Below the pieces are notes generated by a model. That model worked only from the letters and a program-made list of their open reading frames with translations, searched no databases and was not told the DNA's origin. Of a stretch of 64,000 nt of DNA, positions 22,934-34,399 are shown in pieces; position 1 is the first letter of the stretch; each line of letters opens with the position of its first letter. Location of the stretch: the NCBI GenBank assembly GCA_003586115.2, contig QVOM02000034.1, forward strand, positions 12,689,730 through 12,753,729. The letters run 5' to 3'. The stretch comes from Salvator merianae (Eukaryota > Chordata > Lepidosauria > Squamata > Teiidae). The translations under genes were made by a program, and so were the position numbers.

Positions 22934-23430
22934 AGATGCCATTTTATCTATTTATTCTTTGTATTTATAGCTCATGGTACAGTCCTAAGGTAGATAACAA
23001 GATGAAGAGCAAACAAAAATAGATTACAATTTGCAAAAATTCATAAATATTAGGGGAAAATATTGAGAGGCAGAATATAACCAAAGAAGGCAGCAGCAGC
23101 AGCACCAATAGCAACAAACAAGCTAATTAAAATATATATTTAAAAAAAACAAAAATAGCACCTAGTGCAGTACCACAACCTCTTTTTATCCAGAGACCTA
23201 AAAGGCCTGACAATATATAATGATGGTGCCTTTGATCCCTCTGAGGGAAGTTATTGTATAATCTGGGGCATCACTGAGAAGGCCATTTCTTGTGCCTACC
23301 ATTCCTTGGATAATGCATAGTGAAGGCACTACAAGTAAAGCCTTGCCTAAAGATCTTATAACATCCAAGAAAATTCGTATGGGAGGATGTGCTTTTTCAG
23401 GTACTGGAGACACAAGTTTCATAGATAACT
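22934..23430 (-). mobile_element. L2/CR1-like LINE 3' region
   Basis: From 'atttattctttgtatttata' through 'atcactgagaaggccatttc', 'gatcttataacatccaag' and 'gtatgggaggatgtgc', the plus strand follows the antisense 3' region also seen at 4355-4720 ('gataaggccc...', 'cagatcttaaggcata', 'aataagggagaaggtg'). Only untranslated sequence is present. An AGC repeat and A-runs are at 23090-23150. Confidence 0.6.
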
Positions 23431-23869
23431 TATTCATACATGCATATGGTTCATGCTGCAGAGATTGCCCCTGGCCTGGAGGAAGCATTCTCGGCCAGGA
23501 ATTAGGTAGAGCAGGGGAGGCAGGTGGATGTCTGCACAGAGCCTGGCCAGCCTTACTTTTGAAGCCAGGGAACAAAAGTTCCACAGCTTCAAAGTTGTAT
23601 GCCAAGGACACTTAAGTGGCCTCCCAAGAAATGGCTCTGGAAGGGGATCACCTTCCAGAGCTCATAGAAATGTAGCTTAGTTTCTGTCACCACTGCCTGT
23701 CTGCACAATGGCAGCATAAACCAGGGACTTTGGCTAGAACTGCTTTAAAAAAAAATGGTTTCCACATATTAAATATGCTGATATTACTATATACAATAAA
23801 GTAATTGTATACATATAACAATTCCTAATTATCAACTCGGTCCCCTATTTATAACTTGTTAATAAATCT
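23431..23869. other. Unassigned DNA
   Basis: No gene seen. The opposing frames at 23198-23611 and 23292-23615 are shadows of the LINE 3' region and its flank. Confidence 0.45.
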
Positions 23870-23877
23870 ATCTCTAG

Positions 23878-24783
23878 TAGGGATGTGCACGAAGATTCGT
23901 ACCTATTGAATTTCCTACGAAAGTGGCGGTTTGTCCATCTTCGCACAGAATGCGAAGGGCAAATCGATCAGCGAATGCAAATGGCGAAGCTCCTGGCGAC
24001 CTTCGCTGCAGTTCGGGACCTTCGCCATTTGCTGCAAACAGCAACTTCTGTCTTTTTTCGCTGCGGAAGCTTCGTTGCAGGGAAGCACAGAGGCTTCGCT
24101 GCCTGACGACACACTGCCTCTAGAGGTTGCAAATTGCAATGCATCACGTTAGGAAAGACGGTATTTTAACTTGCATGAGGATGAGAAAGTCAGATGGCTA
24201 GAGTAGAGGACAGAGGAGTTAATAAAATTGATTGAAGTGCGTGGTAGAGATAGTTCTGCTTTTGGAAACAGAGGGCAAGAGGTGGATAATAGGGGGAGGA
24301 AATGATGCATCGAAAATGACGAAAAATCAATGCGAAAGGAATGCCTTTGCTTGCATTCGTCTCTCTGGCATATTAGAGAAAATCGAGCATTTCCACGCAA
24401 CCTTGCGATCCACAGTGAGTAATGTCAACGTTCCTTCGTTGCATTGCACCCTCCTACAAACCAGCCACTGGTTAAAAGTAAGCTCCACACAATGTTTGCC
24501 GTATAAAAAAATAACACCTTAAACTAGCAACGTGGACGCTCAAATATAGAAGGGACAGGGCAGGGGGATATGCGGCTTCCCTACAGAAAGAAGTGTATGT
24601 TTTTCGATAGTTATTTCATTTATTTTGGAAGTAACGTGCCCCCCCCCCGGTTTTTGCGAAGATTTTCGCAGCGAAAACCAAGGTCTCCCTTTTCGCGACT
24701 AGCGTTTTCACGCGAAAACGAAGCTTCGTTGCTTCGTGGCATTGCGAAACGAACTGCGAAAAATCCTTTCGTGCACATCCCTA
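23878..24783. mobile_element. hAT-type non-autonomous transposon, second copy, perfect 8-bp duplication
   Basis: A 906-bp element. It starts TAGGGATGTGCACGAA, and its right end is the exact inverse. It is flanked by identical ATCTCTAG octamers at 23870-23877 and 24784-24791. The left ~240 and right ~135 bases align by eye with the element at 12763-13435 (TTCGCAC-rich; GGTTTTTGCGAAG and CACGCGAAAACGAAGC near the right end). A short internal patch near 24308-24345 (ATCAATGCGAAAGGAA) also matches. About 24120-24300 and 24350-24645 have no counterpart in the other copy and are poorer in CpG. No transposase is seen. Confidence 0.93.
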
Positions 24784-24791
24784 ATCTCTAG

Positions 24792-25829
24792 CCTTATAGT
24801 TCAAACAATACAAATTGAGTTGTTAACTCTTGTGTGTTATATTTCCAATATAATTCCAATATTTCCTCATCGGACTCTTTTCATTTACGGTATAATTCCA
24901 CCAGCAGCCACCATTTCATGTCCAAGGTAAGCAAATAATTTATTAATTTAGCTTATTTATTTGCAATATATTTTTGATCTTTGTATGCATCGATCTTTTT
25001 TTCAGATAACCCAAGTGCTCCATTTCAACTGTTTTCCCATACCAGTTCTGAATGGTTCATATTATACTGTTCTTCTGGCCTTTGAACTATTAACACTCTT
25101 ACTGCTGCTATTAATGAAACTAACAATGTGGCATTAACCAAAGTATCAGTTGCTGGACTGGTTATATTTAATATGCATAATTCAAAGATTAATTGTAATA
25201 TTTTTACTTGCACATTCACCTGACCCTGAATCTTTGAACTCTCACATAATCCCACCAAAGGTGGCAGTATGTACCTTTAGCACTACTGCTTTTTAGCAGC
25301 CTGCTGGCAGAGAACTCCAAAGTCTGGATTCTATACCTGGACATGGGCTGGTCACTGGTGCTTGTTGAACACCATATGCCAAACCTAGGTCTAGCCATCT
25401 TTGCTGCATAGAGCTGAGCAGACATTGCACTCCAAGTGTACCTTTAGCATGGTCCAAATAGAGTGTGTGGATGTTGCCTTAGGTTCTCACATGTCAGTGA
25501 CCACAACTTGAATTAGGCTCAGTAGTGAATGAGCACCTAATACAGATTTCTCAAGACAAGCATGATATGCATCTACCCGGAAATACTCAACAGTAAACTC
25601 ACTGCTGATTTCTTCATTGGGATTGGCTTTTGAACCCCTTTCAAGAATATGTTGTAATAGTCTGACCTGGAATCTAATCAGGCAACAGTATATCTACCCC
25701 AAATTACTCTAAGTGCTAACAACAAAGTGAAGTCATTCCATTCTAACTTAGATTTGATTTTGTGCAATTAAAAAAGGGAAATTGCCCTCAGTATAAACTC
25801 ATATAAAATCTATCATTGCAATATCCATA

Positions 25830-25831
<2 letters not shown>
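24792..25831. other. AT-rich intergenic DNA
   Basis: No gene or named repeat recognised. Confidence 0.5.

Positions 25832-25873
<42 letters not shown>
25832..25873. repeat. (TG)n microsatellite
   Basis: About 42 bases of uninterrupted TG. Confidence 0.98.
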
Positions 25874-25874
<1 letters not shown>

Positions 25875-25914
25875 ACACCTGTGCATGAGTGTGAGGGTGA
25901 AGCAGTGTAATAAG

Positions 25915-26000
25915 AAAAAAATATTCATTTATTTATATTTCTATCCTGATCTATATCCAGAGATTTCAGGGTAGGTTACAATAAAAAGTACAGTTTAGAG
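25915..26000 (-). mobile_element. LINE 3' tail fragment (L2/CR1-like)
   Basis: 'tcatttatttatatttctat' and 'gatttcagggtaggttacaa' match the antisense closing sequence of the LINE at 4355 ('tatttttatctaccctat', 'ggtgtcaaggcaagttacaa'). Confidence 0.6.
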
Positions 26001-26027
26001 CTGTTAAGATGAATATTTCTGGAACAT

Positions 26028-26322
26028 AAGCTGCCACCAGATGGCAAGAAACCATGTGGGATCTAAACAAAATCCCACAGTTGCCTTTTGCTTCCCCCTG
26101 TCAGATGTCAAGCACAGCCCCAGGCTTACCTTAATATCTGGTGAGGAGCTTTCAGATTTAGAGGCAGGCAAGTGCCCCCCACCCCCGACTTCCACACATC
26201 TGACTGGGTTCCAGTAGCCCCAGTTGCTCTGATTCTGAAGGCTGCAGACAGATGTCAGGGTAAACATCACGATTATGAGAAACCAAGTATGACTGCGGGC
26301 TTTTCCATAATAGCATAAAACT
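26028..26322. repeat. Dispersed element family E, copy 2
   Basis: It shares its start ('tgccaccagatggcaagaa') and end ('ttttccataatagca') with 14488-14812. An internal fold-back, GTGGGATCT...AAATCCCAC, is at about 26056-26079. It lacks the large palindrome found in copy 1. No coding capacity; class unknown. Confidence 0.6.
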
Positions 26323-26400
26323 AAGGCTGTAATCACACAGGGCTTTTTCAAATGCATCTTTTAGAAAACATGTCCCATCTGTAGTCATCCAAAAACCAGG
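26323..26400. repeat. Family D fragment
   Basis: 'cacagggctttttcaaatgc' and 'tagaaaacatgtcccatctg' resemble 'cagacagggcttttttcagt' and 'acggaaaagtgtcccatctc' at 33551-33602. Two similar copies suggest a dispersed repeat; its class is unknown. Confidence 0.4.
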
Positions 26401-26854
26401 GATTAAAACATTAAAAAGAATATCCTACCTAATGTCGCTTTCCTTCGCCTCAAAGTCTGGCAATGCCTCCATAGCCACAAGTGCTTGCCACTCATTGGCT
26501 GCTGCCACCCCAAATTTCTGGGTCCCTGATTGGTCAGCCATCCCTAGCAGCTGTTGCCAGGCAGGAATTGGCTATAGGAGCCTTCATAGCTTCCCATCCC
26601 ATCTGACCTAAACAGTGAATCACCCTGACAGTGATTATTTCCTGTCTGGGAAAGGGGTGTGATAATTTGAATGTTTTGTATTTTATGTCTGTCGCTTGAC
26701 TCTCAAATTCATTCCAGGGCTGCTTCTTTTACCCTGTCTGATAGAAGTCTAAGTTTTCAGCTGTTTAAGTTGGGATTATATTGGGAATGTCAGGGAAATG
26801 TCTGGCTTTCCCAATATAGCTTAAGAGGATTGCAGGTTTTCCTGTATATCTTAT
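26401..26854. other. Unassigned DNA with one fold-back
   Basis: A hairpin at 26775-26822 (ATTGGGAATGTCAG / TTTCCCAATAT) resembles 14835-14872. No gene seen. Confidence 0.4.
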
Positions 26855-27082
26855 TTAGTTGTTTAATCATGCCTGACTCTTCACGACCCCATGGACCACA
26901 GCATGCCAGGTGTGTTTGTCTTCCACTGTCTCCCAGTGTTGGCCCAAGCTCATGTTTATTGCCTCCATAACATAACACTATCTAACCATCTCATTCTTGG
27001 ACATCCCCTTCACCTTTTGCCTTCAAGCATCAGCATCTTTTCTAGTGAATCCCATCTTCTCATTAGGTGGCCAAATAAGTCA
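26855..27082 (-). mobile_element. BovB 3' end
   Basis: The plus strand starts 'agttgtttaatcatgcctga', then 'cgaccccatggaccacagca', 'ttccactgtctcccag' and 'ctcattaggtggccaaataa'. This is the antisense of the BovB 3' end, the same region that lies in plus orientation at 58661-58924. No coding frame is kept. Confidence 0.85.
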
Positions 27083-27376
27083 TGATTATTTCTCACTTAC
27101 AAGAAAAAAATATAATGATACCTGGTGGTGGATTGTTGCTGCTGGTGTAATTGAATTCCCAAACCTTTTTTTTAGGAAGATGATGTCAAAAAGGGAAAAC
27201 AAGAAAAAGCTGACTCTTTTGAATTTACCAATGTATGGCTATCTGAACCTTGGTTGCTTAACTCTTGACTGTGGTTTGCTTCCTTGTTTATTTTACAAGA
27301 TTTATTTTAAAAGTCCGTACATACTGAAAAACATTATAAACATAGAAATGTCTTAGAAGTCTGTAATTCTAAAATG

Positions 27377-27596
27377 TCATTGGAACAGGTTGCCACAGGA
27401 GGTGGTGGGCTCTCCTTCGCTGGAGGTCTTCAAGGAGAGGCTGGACAGTTATCTGTCTGGGATGCTTTAGTGAATCCTGCATTGAGCAGGGGGTTGGACT
27501 CGATGACCCTAGAGGTCCCTTCCAACTCTATGATTCTATGATTCTATGATTCTATGATTCTATGATTCTATGATTCTATGATTCTATGATTCTATG
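27377..27596 (+). mobile_element. CR1 LINE 3' end with expanded ATTCTATG tail
   Basis: The sequence 'tggaacaggttgccacagga', 'ctggaggtcttcaaggagag', 'gggttggactcgatgaccct' and 'ggtcccttccaactct' is the diagnostic 3' end of amniote CR1. It ends in ATTCTATG octamers, repeated almost nine times (27527-27596). CR1 normally ends in only two to four such units, so the tail has expanded as a satellite. Only the 3' end is present, which is usual for CR1. Confidence 0.95.
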
Positions 27597-27791
27597 AAAA
27601 TGCAGCAACAATCGGTATGGAAATTACTAGATTACAATACTTATTACACATCACGGTACTAATTTTAAAAATGCATTTTCAGGGATTTCTTAAGGTCATC
27701 ACTTTTTTTTAAGTTCTGTCCCCTTGTGGGGAAGAGTTCCACAGTGTGAATGCAACTGCTGAGGAACCCTATTGGAGCCGTCACTTGTCTG

Positions 27792-27795
<4 letters not shown>

Positions 27796-27829
<34 letters not shown>
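27796..27829. repeat. (AC)n microsatellite
   Basis: About 34 bases of AC, preceded by GCACGC. Confidence 0.97.
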
Positions 27830-27831
<2 letters not shown>

Positions 27832-28689
27832 TTTCTTTTTTTCAGTAGTGGAAACATCTTGCTACCAGAGTATAAAAGACACATTTGCAACTAAGCAGAG
27901 AAATGTATCATAGAAATATCCACAAAGCACTCTGGTCTACAAATTGGGTATCTATTATTAAATATGCACAAAATCTTGTGGGAAGTAACCAGATCAAAAA
28001 CCCCATTGGCACCGTTTGTCATGTACAAAATAATAGCTACTAATCGTCACATACAAATGTTTTTTGGAGTCCCTCCATATTGTTGGTCTGCTGCTCAAAG
28101 CCAGAGCAGAGTAAGAGGAGGTGGAAGGGATGAGTGAATTTTAATCTCCTTACTTATGGTAGCTATGGAAAATCAGTGGCACTAATAAACTGTGGGCATA
28201 GATCTATGGGTCCTGAGCCACTTTGCACCCTGAGCAGCATCCAAAAATGCCACTGTCACACTCTATACACTCTGGGACTGTTCTGCTAACCCCTTTTCTG
28301 GCCTAGATAGATTTGCAAGGGCAGCAGAGCAAGTGTGAATGTACAAATAAATAAGTACAACAGAGCAAGTAAGTGAGGGAACAGAGAGCGGGTGGCATGG
28401 GCAGTTGAGGAAGAGTGGAGTTTGAGAGGTGGAATGGGGCAACTGGGTGAGCAGAGAAAAGGAGGGCATGAGGTGGATGACAATAGAGGGAGCAAATAGT
28501 TGGCAGAAGAAGGGTGGTGGGATGGGCACATATTGTAAGTAAGGTAGGGGCAGACAAGCAGGCCAGTATTGGTAGGGGGGTGGAACAAGAATGGTGGAAA
28601 GTGATCAGTGGCAATCAGGCCAAGCCACCAAGCCCCATTCTTCATTAGGGCCTACCAGCCCCATTGCAGAGAATTAAGGGAACAGATAG
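27830..28689. other. Unassigned DNA, purine-rich on the plus strand
   Basis: No gene recognised. From about 28340 to 28600 the plus strand is rich in G and A, which opens long proline- and serine-rich frames on the minus strand (28263-28645). These have no domain features and are considered compositional. Confidence 0.45.
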
Positions 28690-28870
28690 AAGTGGCTGTA
28701 GCTCAGTGGTATAACTAACTGCTTGCAAAGCAGAGGATTGCCAGTTCGATCCCCAGCCTCTCCCTGGACGTAAGCAATGGCAAACCACTTCTGTATCTCT
28801 GCCAAGAAAACTGCAAGGAGTGCTTCTGCATCTTTTCCTGTGATGCAATATCCTTTACGGCCAGGTGGAG
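28690..28870 (+). mobile_element. tRNA-derived SINE
   Basis: The head is tRNA-like. The A box TAGCTCAGTGG is at 28699-28709 and the B box AGTTCGATCCC at 28743-28753, 33 bases apart, as expected for a pol III promoter. The anticodon arm CTGC-TTGCAAA-GCAG has a 7-base loop reading GCA, but decay makes the parent tRNA uncertain (Cys-, Ala- or Val-like). The body ('gcaatggcaaaccacttctg', 'gccaagaaaactgcaagg') is the kind seen in squamate SINEs. The acceptor stem does not pair, so this is not a tRNA gene. A related SINE body is at 57702-57842. Confidence 0.8.
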
Positions 28871-29599
28871 GTGCCACATACATCTTTTCCTGCGATATTT
28901 AGGGCAATTTTATTTTTATAAATTACTCTAATATCTGTGGGATTTGCACCTGTAGAGTTAACAGCCTTGACACTTTATTGGACAAGTCATGAGATGTTTC
29001 TCCCAGGTGATTTATTTCTCACCAGAACAGCAGATCTAACTAGATTGCCACCAACTGGGGCTTGGCCCTGAAGAGAAACAGCATCCAAATATCTTGGCAC
29101 CATCAACATTTGACTTTCTCTCTGATTCACTCAGCCACAAACCCAGACCAAAGCAAGAGTTAGGCATCACCTTTTCGCCCATCTCCTTTCAAATCTCATT
29201 CCATCTGAATTACAGTACAGACAAAAATTAAAGTAATAACAAGAGGATAATTTTGCCTCTAATCTGATCTTCCTCAAGCATGTTGGAAGTTCACTTGCGA
29301 AGCCTAGGCTACAATTAGAAGATTTCACATGCTTAAGGTTTGCCCCCACCCTCTGAGAACAGTGAAGGAAGTGGTTCAAAGTTTTCATGTCCTGGATACC
29401 GCTAAATAAAAAAGCAGTTTAGTGAAAGTTACTTGGGGGCTTTACTGCTTCCCTAAGCGTGCAAAGAAAAAAAGAAGATTTTTTTAAAAAAACAGCTGCC
29501 CCAGAGGGATGTGATAAAATCATAGTTCTCAACAACAATTCAAAATATTTAGACTTGATTTGAACGATGGTGTGTTAAACATTGAACCAAGGTCAATCT
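28871..29599. other. Intergenic DNA, no gene seen
   Basis: No recognised repeat and no convincing open frame. Confidence 0.5.
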
Positions 29600-29976
29600 A
29601 TGGCCATTTCCACATAAGAAGAGGACTACAACTGTAGCGCTCTTGCTGCTCTGAATTCAGAAGAGCAAAAGTTCCTCTTAAAGTGGCAGCATGCTGTCTG
29701 CATGCTGTCTGATGCACCCGCCTGTCAAAATTGCAGTGAGTGAATCTCCAGCAAGAGAGGGAAAGGCAGCCTCGCTCATCCCATGTAAAAATCACAGCTG
29801 CTCCTGATGTGGGGCTGGAGAAACCTCCTCTGCCCATCACAGTTGCCCCTGGAGATTCCCTCCCTGTGATTTTGACAGGCGGGGGAGGACTGACTGCCCC
29901 CACCCATGAGAATCGATGTGGGGGAATTCCCAGCTTTGAAATCTGATGGCCGTGGGGTTTCAAATGTGGGGAATCA
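29600..29976. mobile_element. Palindrome-bearing DNA element with C-type left end
   Basis: The left end GGCCATTTCCACATAAG resembles the GGCCATTTCTGGACTT start at 38199. Internally, 29717-29736 (CCCGCCTGTCAAAATTGCAG) pairs with 29864-29883 with two mismatches. The right end near 'caaatgtggggaatcatg' is a weak inverse of the left. No target duplication is recognised. The open frames here (up to 121 codons) are symmetrical by-products of the inverted repeat. Confidence 0.6.
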
Positions 29977-30000
29977 TGTTCTAACTACAGCTAGAATTGT

Positions 30001-30371
30001 ATGCGCACAAAAAGGGAAAGAGGGTAAAATTCCTACAGTAGATGGTGGGTGGATTAAAAGATCGACCTCGCTGAGATGGACGAATTGACAAACCTATTGA
30101 AAAATAAGACGGTGGATGAGTTTGTTAAAAACTGGGAACCCTTTATTGACTTTCTGAAAGAATTAGAAAATGAGTTTGCCATTGCTGGATTTGAAGAATA
30201 AAGATGAAAGAAGACATGTCGGAAGAAGAAGGGAACTGAGAAGTGGCAAGAAATAACGAATGTAAGAGAAACTTTTGAAGAAGGTGGGAAGTCAGGACGG
30301 TATTGAATGAATTGCTACCTATATAAATGTACCCATCTGGGAAATTGACATATGTTTTATGTATTCTTAAA

Positions 30372-30414
<43 letters not shown>
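30001..30414 (+). mobile_element. L1 LINE 3' end with (TAA)n tail
   Basis: The frame from 30067 to the stop at 30199-30201 reads LAEMDELTNLLKNKTVDEF and then VKNWEPFIDFLKELENEF. This is the C-terminal signature of L1 ORF2 (a WxPFIDFL-type ending). Upstream codons contain two stops. About 170 bases of 3' untranslated sequence follow, and then TAA repeats from about 30374 to 30414 take the place of the poly(A) tail. It is 5'-truncated, as most L1 copies are. Confidence 0.85.
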
Positions 30415-30418
<4 letters not shown>

Positions 30419-30983
30419 CATAGAGAATGGACCCATATGTTTGAATACAAACAGTTCCAAGGGGGGCAGTAAGTCCATGAGCAATAGTTGCAGCGGCAGG
30501 AGGGACTACCACCACAAGGCAAGACCTATTTGAAGAGCTCTCAGAGCTCTTCAAGCAACCCTGTAAGAAGAGGGCTGTAAAAGTGCTTATGGTGGTATAG
30601 CAGGGGAAGATTGCAGCATCCACGCAACCACAATGCTCTCCTCTGTACTGCATGCTAAACAAGGGTACAGTGTCATGTAGACACTGCACCCTCATTGTGC
30701 ATTCAAGATGCCATAAAAGCATTGTGCAGATCCAGCCTAGATGTTGGCCTGGTTGGTGCTTGATATTTGTAGAGCTGGGGATATGTCAGTGACTCTCAAC
30801 CTCTGACTTTGAAAAAAATCTCCCTTTGGACCTATTGGCTGCTTTTGCTCAGGCTTATGAAAGTTGTAGTTCAAAAATATGCCCCCTTTGCAAATACTGT
30901 TACACCTTAGAAGGGAGGTCCATTGATAAGATCCCTGCAGGTTTTCTGTTTCTCCTCACCACTGCAGTCTGTTAGCTTACCAG
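30415..30983. other. Unassigned DNA
   Basis: No gene seen. Around 30835-30895 'ctattggctgcttttgctca' and 'gaaagttgtagttcaaaaat' look like a decayed copy of the widespread 'actacaactcccatca' MITE (see 57596-57703). Confidence 0.4.
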
Positions 30984-31145
30984 TAGGGATGTGAACAAAT
31001 GAAAATTGCATGTTTAGTTCGCCATCAAACTGAACTCCCATTTGCTTGCCTCAATGGTAAGCCATTTAATAGAACAAAAGAGTTGTTCACGTTCAATTCT
31101 GAACTTGTTCAAAGACAAATATGAACCAAACTTTGCACATCTCGA
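30984..31145. mobile_element. Short hAT-type MITE, TAGGGATGTG end
   Basis: The element starts TAGGGATGTGAACAAATG. Its right end, read on the other strand, is TCGAGATGTGCAAAGTT. The flanks are CTTACCAG (30976-30983) and CTCACCAA (31146-31153), an 8-bp duplication with two mismatches. It contains inverted GTTC/GAAC motifs. Size and duplication suggest a small relative of the 12763 and 23878 elements or of the 52376 element. Confidence 0.7.
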
Positions 31146-32699
31146 CTCACCAACCATCTGGTTCTAGTCAAGCAAGGAAAAGAAAGTAAACCAGATGTTA
31201 GGTGAACAAGTAACCATCACAGAGGTCTCTGCCTAGCAAGCAAGCTGATCATAGGAGTGATGAGGTGGTTGCAGAAGAAGCTGGCAGGAATAGCATCAAG
31301 CATCAATTTGTTAAACAATTTCATGGCTAAAGCTGTTTCTCTCTTCTCAAACCTAAGCTATCATTCTTAGTCTTTCCTCACAATGCACATGGAAAATGGG
31401 ATGTATGGAAGCTGGCAGGTTTGGGTGTACAGAATTGCTGGGCTTCTTTGAAGCCTGAATCACACAGAAAATCCTTCTTTGATCCCCAGTACTGCACTTT
31501 GGATCAAATAGAGATTTCTCATGACACTTGGGTTTCAAAGAAACCCAGCATATCTGCCTGAGGCACTTGGTGCACTTCTGGCTGCCACTGGATGAGATAA
31601 GAATTTGATTCATGCTCAATTTGAAACAATTTTTTGGAGTTTTGCTCTCTGTGTATAAATTCATTGTGTGTGTACATTTCCCATTGTACACTTGGATTTT
31701 TTTACCTGAATGCAGAAAATAGGAGTTAATGTCTTTTTCATTCCTTTGTGTGAAGTCCCAAAGTATAGCAGCTTACATGCTGTTCTAAACATGAACATAC
31801 ATCAGACTACAAAAGAAAAGAAAAAATGGAGTATTAGAAACTACAGCACCATGTATTTCATTCATTCATTCATTCATTCATTCACTTCATCCATTCTTCA
31901 ATCAATGCATTGATCAGTTTTTATTTATTACAATCATGGCACCATCCATATGTGGGATGGAAGGTGCAGGCAGAGGCTTCTGGGACTTAGCATACCCAGG
32001 TGGTCACAGGTGCAGGACATTCCTCCAAGAGCATTTGCCAGCTGGCAAGCACTCTCGGAAATGTCCTTCCTTCAGAGTGAGATAAAGAACTCTGAGAGGC
32101 ATCTCTGACATGACCAGAAAGCCCTCTCTATGAAGCAGAGTTCCTTCCAAGAGGCTCTTAGTTTAGTAAAGAGAGGAAGGGACAAGGCATAGGGCAGGAG
32201 GACATCATATGTGCTCTCCCTGGGCAGAAGCAAGTGCTCTGGCATTAGGACACTTACTCCCTTTATTCTCTGGATCCTGCCCATAAGTTTAAGCAAACAA
32301 GAACTAAAAGACTTGAAATCCAGAAATGGATTGTTCTAGATTTCAAGGATAATTCCAAGGAATGAATTTCATCGTCTTTACAATCAACATTTTTTAAAAA
32401 AATCAATTCAACATCTTCTTTGCAGCAACAGCAAACAGTTCTACTCATTTGTCAACAAGCATATCTGATAACAAAAGGCAAATAATTTCAACATAAGAGA
32501 GATCATGTAGGTATGATACCAGGGGAATAATGAATCTAGCTTGGGGTGTCTTATACAGTTTATAATATAGACTGTTATGAATTCAACCTTCCACTTGTAA
32601 CTCACCACAAATACAAAATGTTCCCCTTTGGGGGCACTTGTATATCTTTATATCTAGATATCTTATTAATAAGGTCTGCAAGCAGAGTTCCATGCAAGC
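31146..32699. other. Intergenic DNA with a (CATT)n run
   Basis: No gene seen. A CATT repeat lies at 31858-31883. The 112-codon minus frame at 31353-31691 has no recognisable domain. Confidence 0.5.
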
Positions 32700-32812
32700 T
32701 TTCCTCCTCCTCCTCCTCCTCCTCCTCCTCCCCCTCCTCCTCGTCCTCCTCCTCCTCCTCCTCCTCCCTCTTCTTCCCTCTCCTTCTGCTTCTCCTTTTA
32801 TTATTATTATTT
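32700..32812. repeat. (TCC)n / pyrimidine-rich triplet array
   Basis: TCC units to about 32768 are followed by a mixed CTTCTTCCC tract and an ATTATTATT tail. The S- and L-rich open frames here are by-products. Confidence 0.96.
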
Positions 32813-33547
32813 TCCCCTGACAGGCAGGTACAGAGAAACAAGTGCAAAGTGCAGCCTCTCAAAATAATATAGAAAAAGGAAATCCCTGTTCAACAATCTA
32901 TCTAATTCTATTTCACAATACTAACTTAAATCTTTTAATTCCATACCATGCATGTAGAGATCCATTGATATTGATGTGGTCCTCTCAGCAAATCCTGTTT
33001 TTTCTAAAGATATCACTGTTTCCTACTTATCTCTGAATATATTTGTCTTTAATATATACATCATTTTTAAAAATACATTTTTATGCCTTCCATAAATATT
33101 AATTCCCACAGAGAATGGCGTTAAAGGCCTTTTTTAGGGAAAGGAAGGCCAAGCTCTAAAGAGACATTTACATACCTTCATTATATTTGATAATCTGATA
33201 TAATTAAGCAAACATAGAGTTCTGTACATACTAAATAACTTGATAATATTCTCCAGTGAAGAGCATTTCTTTTACTGAATAGAATAATTAATATAATATC
33301 ATCTGACCCAAATCCAAGGAAAACTGGTCAAATAATTGTATACAGGAAAGTCATCTTTGAAATTGCTCTTGAAAATGCTGCTTAATTAAACTACTATTTT
33401 TGTTTAATACTGATCTTTTAGTAAAAATTGATGGTAAGCCCACTTATAGCCCCAAATAAGCAGCCAGGGTATTTGGAGGCGGTCGTAAGATGGCTTTGAT
33501 AAATTTATTTTGGCAAGAGTCACTTGAGAGCAGTTACTGCCACTTGC
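32813..33547. other. AT-rich intergenic DNA
   Basis: No gene or repeat recognised. Confidence 0.5.
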
Positions 33548-33631
33548 AATCAGACAGGGCTTTTTTCAGTTGCCCCCTTACGGAAAAGTGTCCCATCTCC
33601 AGATGCACCAAAAAAAAAAAAAAAAAAAAAA
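33548..33631. repeat. Family D fragment followed by a 22-base A run
   Basis: The first part matches 26323-26400. The A homopolymer is at 33610-33631. Just after it, the text 'gacagttgtctg' occurs three times within about 45 bases, a small local duplication. Confidence 0.55.
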
Positions 33632-34399
33632 GCCTAACAAACAGTTGTCTGACAGTTGTCTGTTGTCTCATAGTTGACAGTTGTCTGTCTAAGAAACTGA
33701 AAACTGACCTTATTTTGCCACACTCTGCAGTCTGTATTTGCCTCCAAGTCAGGCAACACCTACCTTGACTACACTGATTGGCTACTTGGTAGGAAACCCC
33801 TGTTCTTTGCTAATGTAGTTTCCAGTCCAACCCAACTTCAAGAAAGAGATGCCTTTAGACCTAAGAAATTCAGAATGTTGAAGAGGCAAGCTTTCCCAGA
33901 CTTCAAGGTAGAATAAGGAGAATGCAGGGGGGAAATGTCTGTCATTACAGATTCAAAATTCACCCAGAGGGCTCCTCTTTAAGCATCTCTGATCATAGAG
34001 CAGGAAGCACATTAATCATATACACACAGCTTCCAGTCCAAGAAATGTCGAACCCAGGGAACTTTCATTCCTCATTTTCAACATTTCCGGATGGGACTGT
34101 TTTTGTAAACATGGGAAATAGTTCCAAAATTCAGCCATTTTCTGTGTTTGCAGAAATATGGCTGTGCATGCATAGGTCCACATACATGGCAGTGTGGCAG
34201 CAGTGTGATAGAATGCGGGAAAACACTATGAAAGTGCTTCCTCTGCTGTGCCACTAAAACACTGTAAACAGCACTGAAGGCAGGATGTGTGCTCAGCAGA
34301 TGCTAGGATGAGTGGTCCCTGCCCCCTCCAAGCACTTGCACAACACCATTATCTGTGGATCCTGCCACTTTCTAACTCACCAAAGTCCAAATTGCTCAC
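33632..34399. other. Intergenic DNA, no gene seen
   Basis: The 111-codon plus frame at 33922-34257 has no recognisable domain. It overlaps text ('gcagtgtggcagcagtgtga') that looks repetitive. Confidence 0.45.

Noticed and set aside
27527..27596. CRISPR-like or coding tandem repeat
   Set aside because: Octamers without spacers, attached to a CR1 3' end. This is the normal CR1 tail, enlarged.
28690..28760. tRNA gene
   Set aside because: A and B boxes are present, but the acceptor stem does not pair and a SINE body follows directly.
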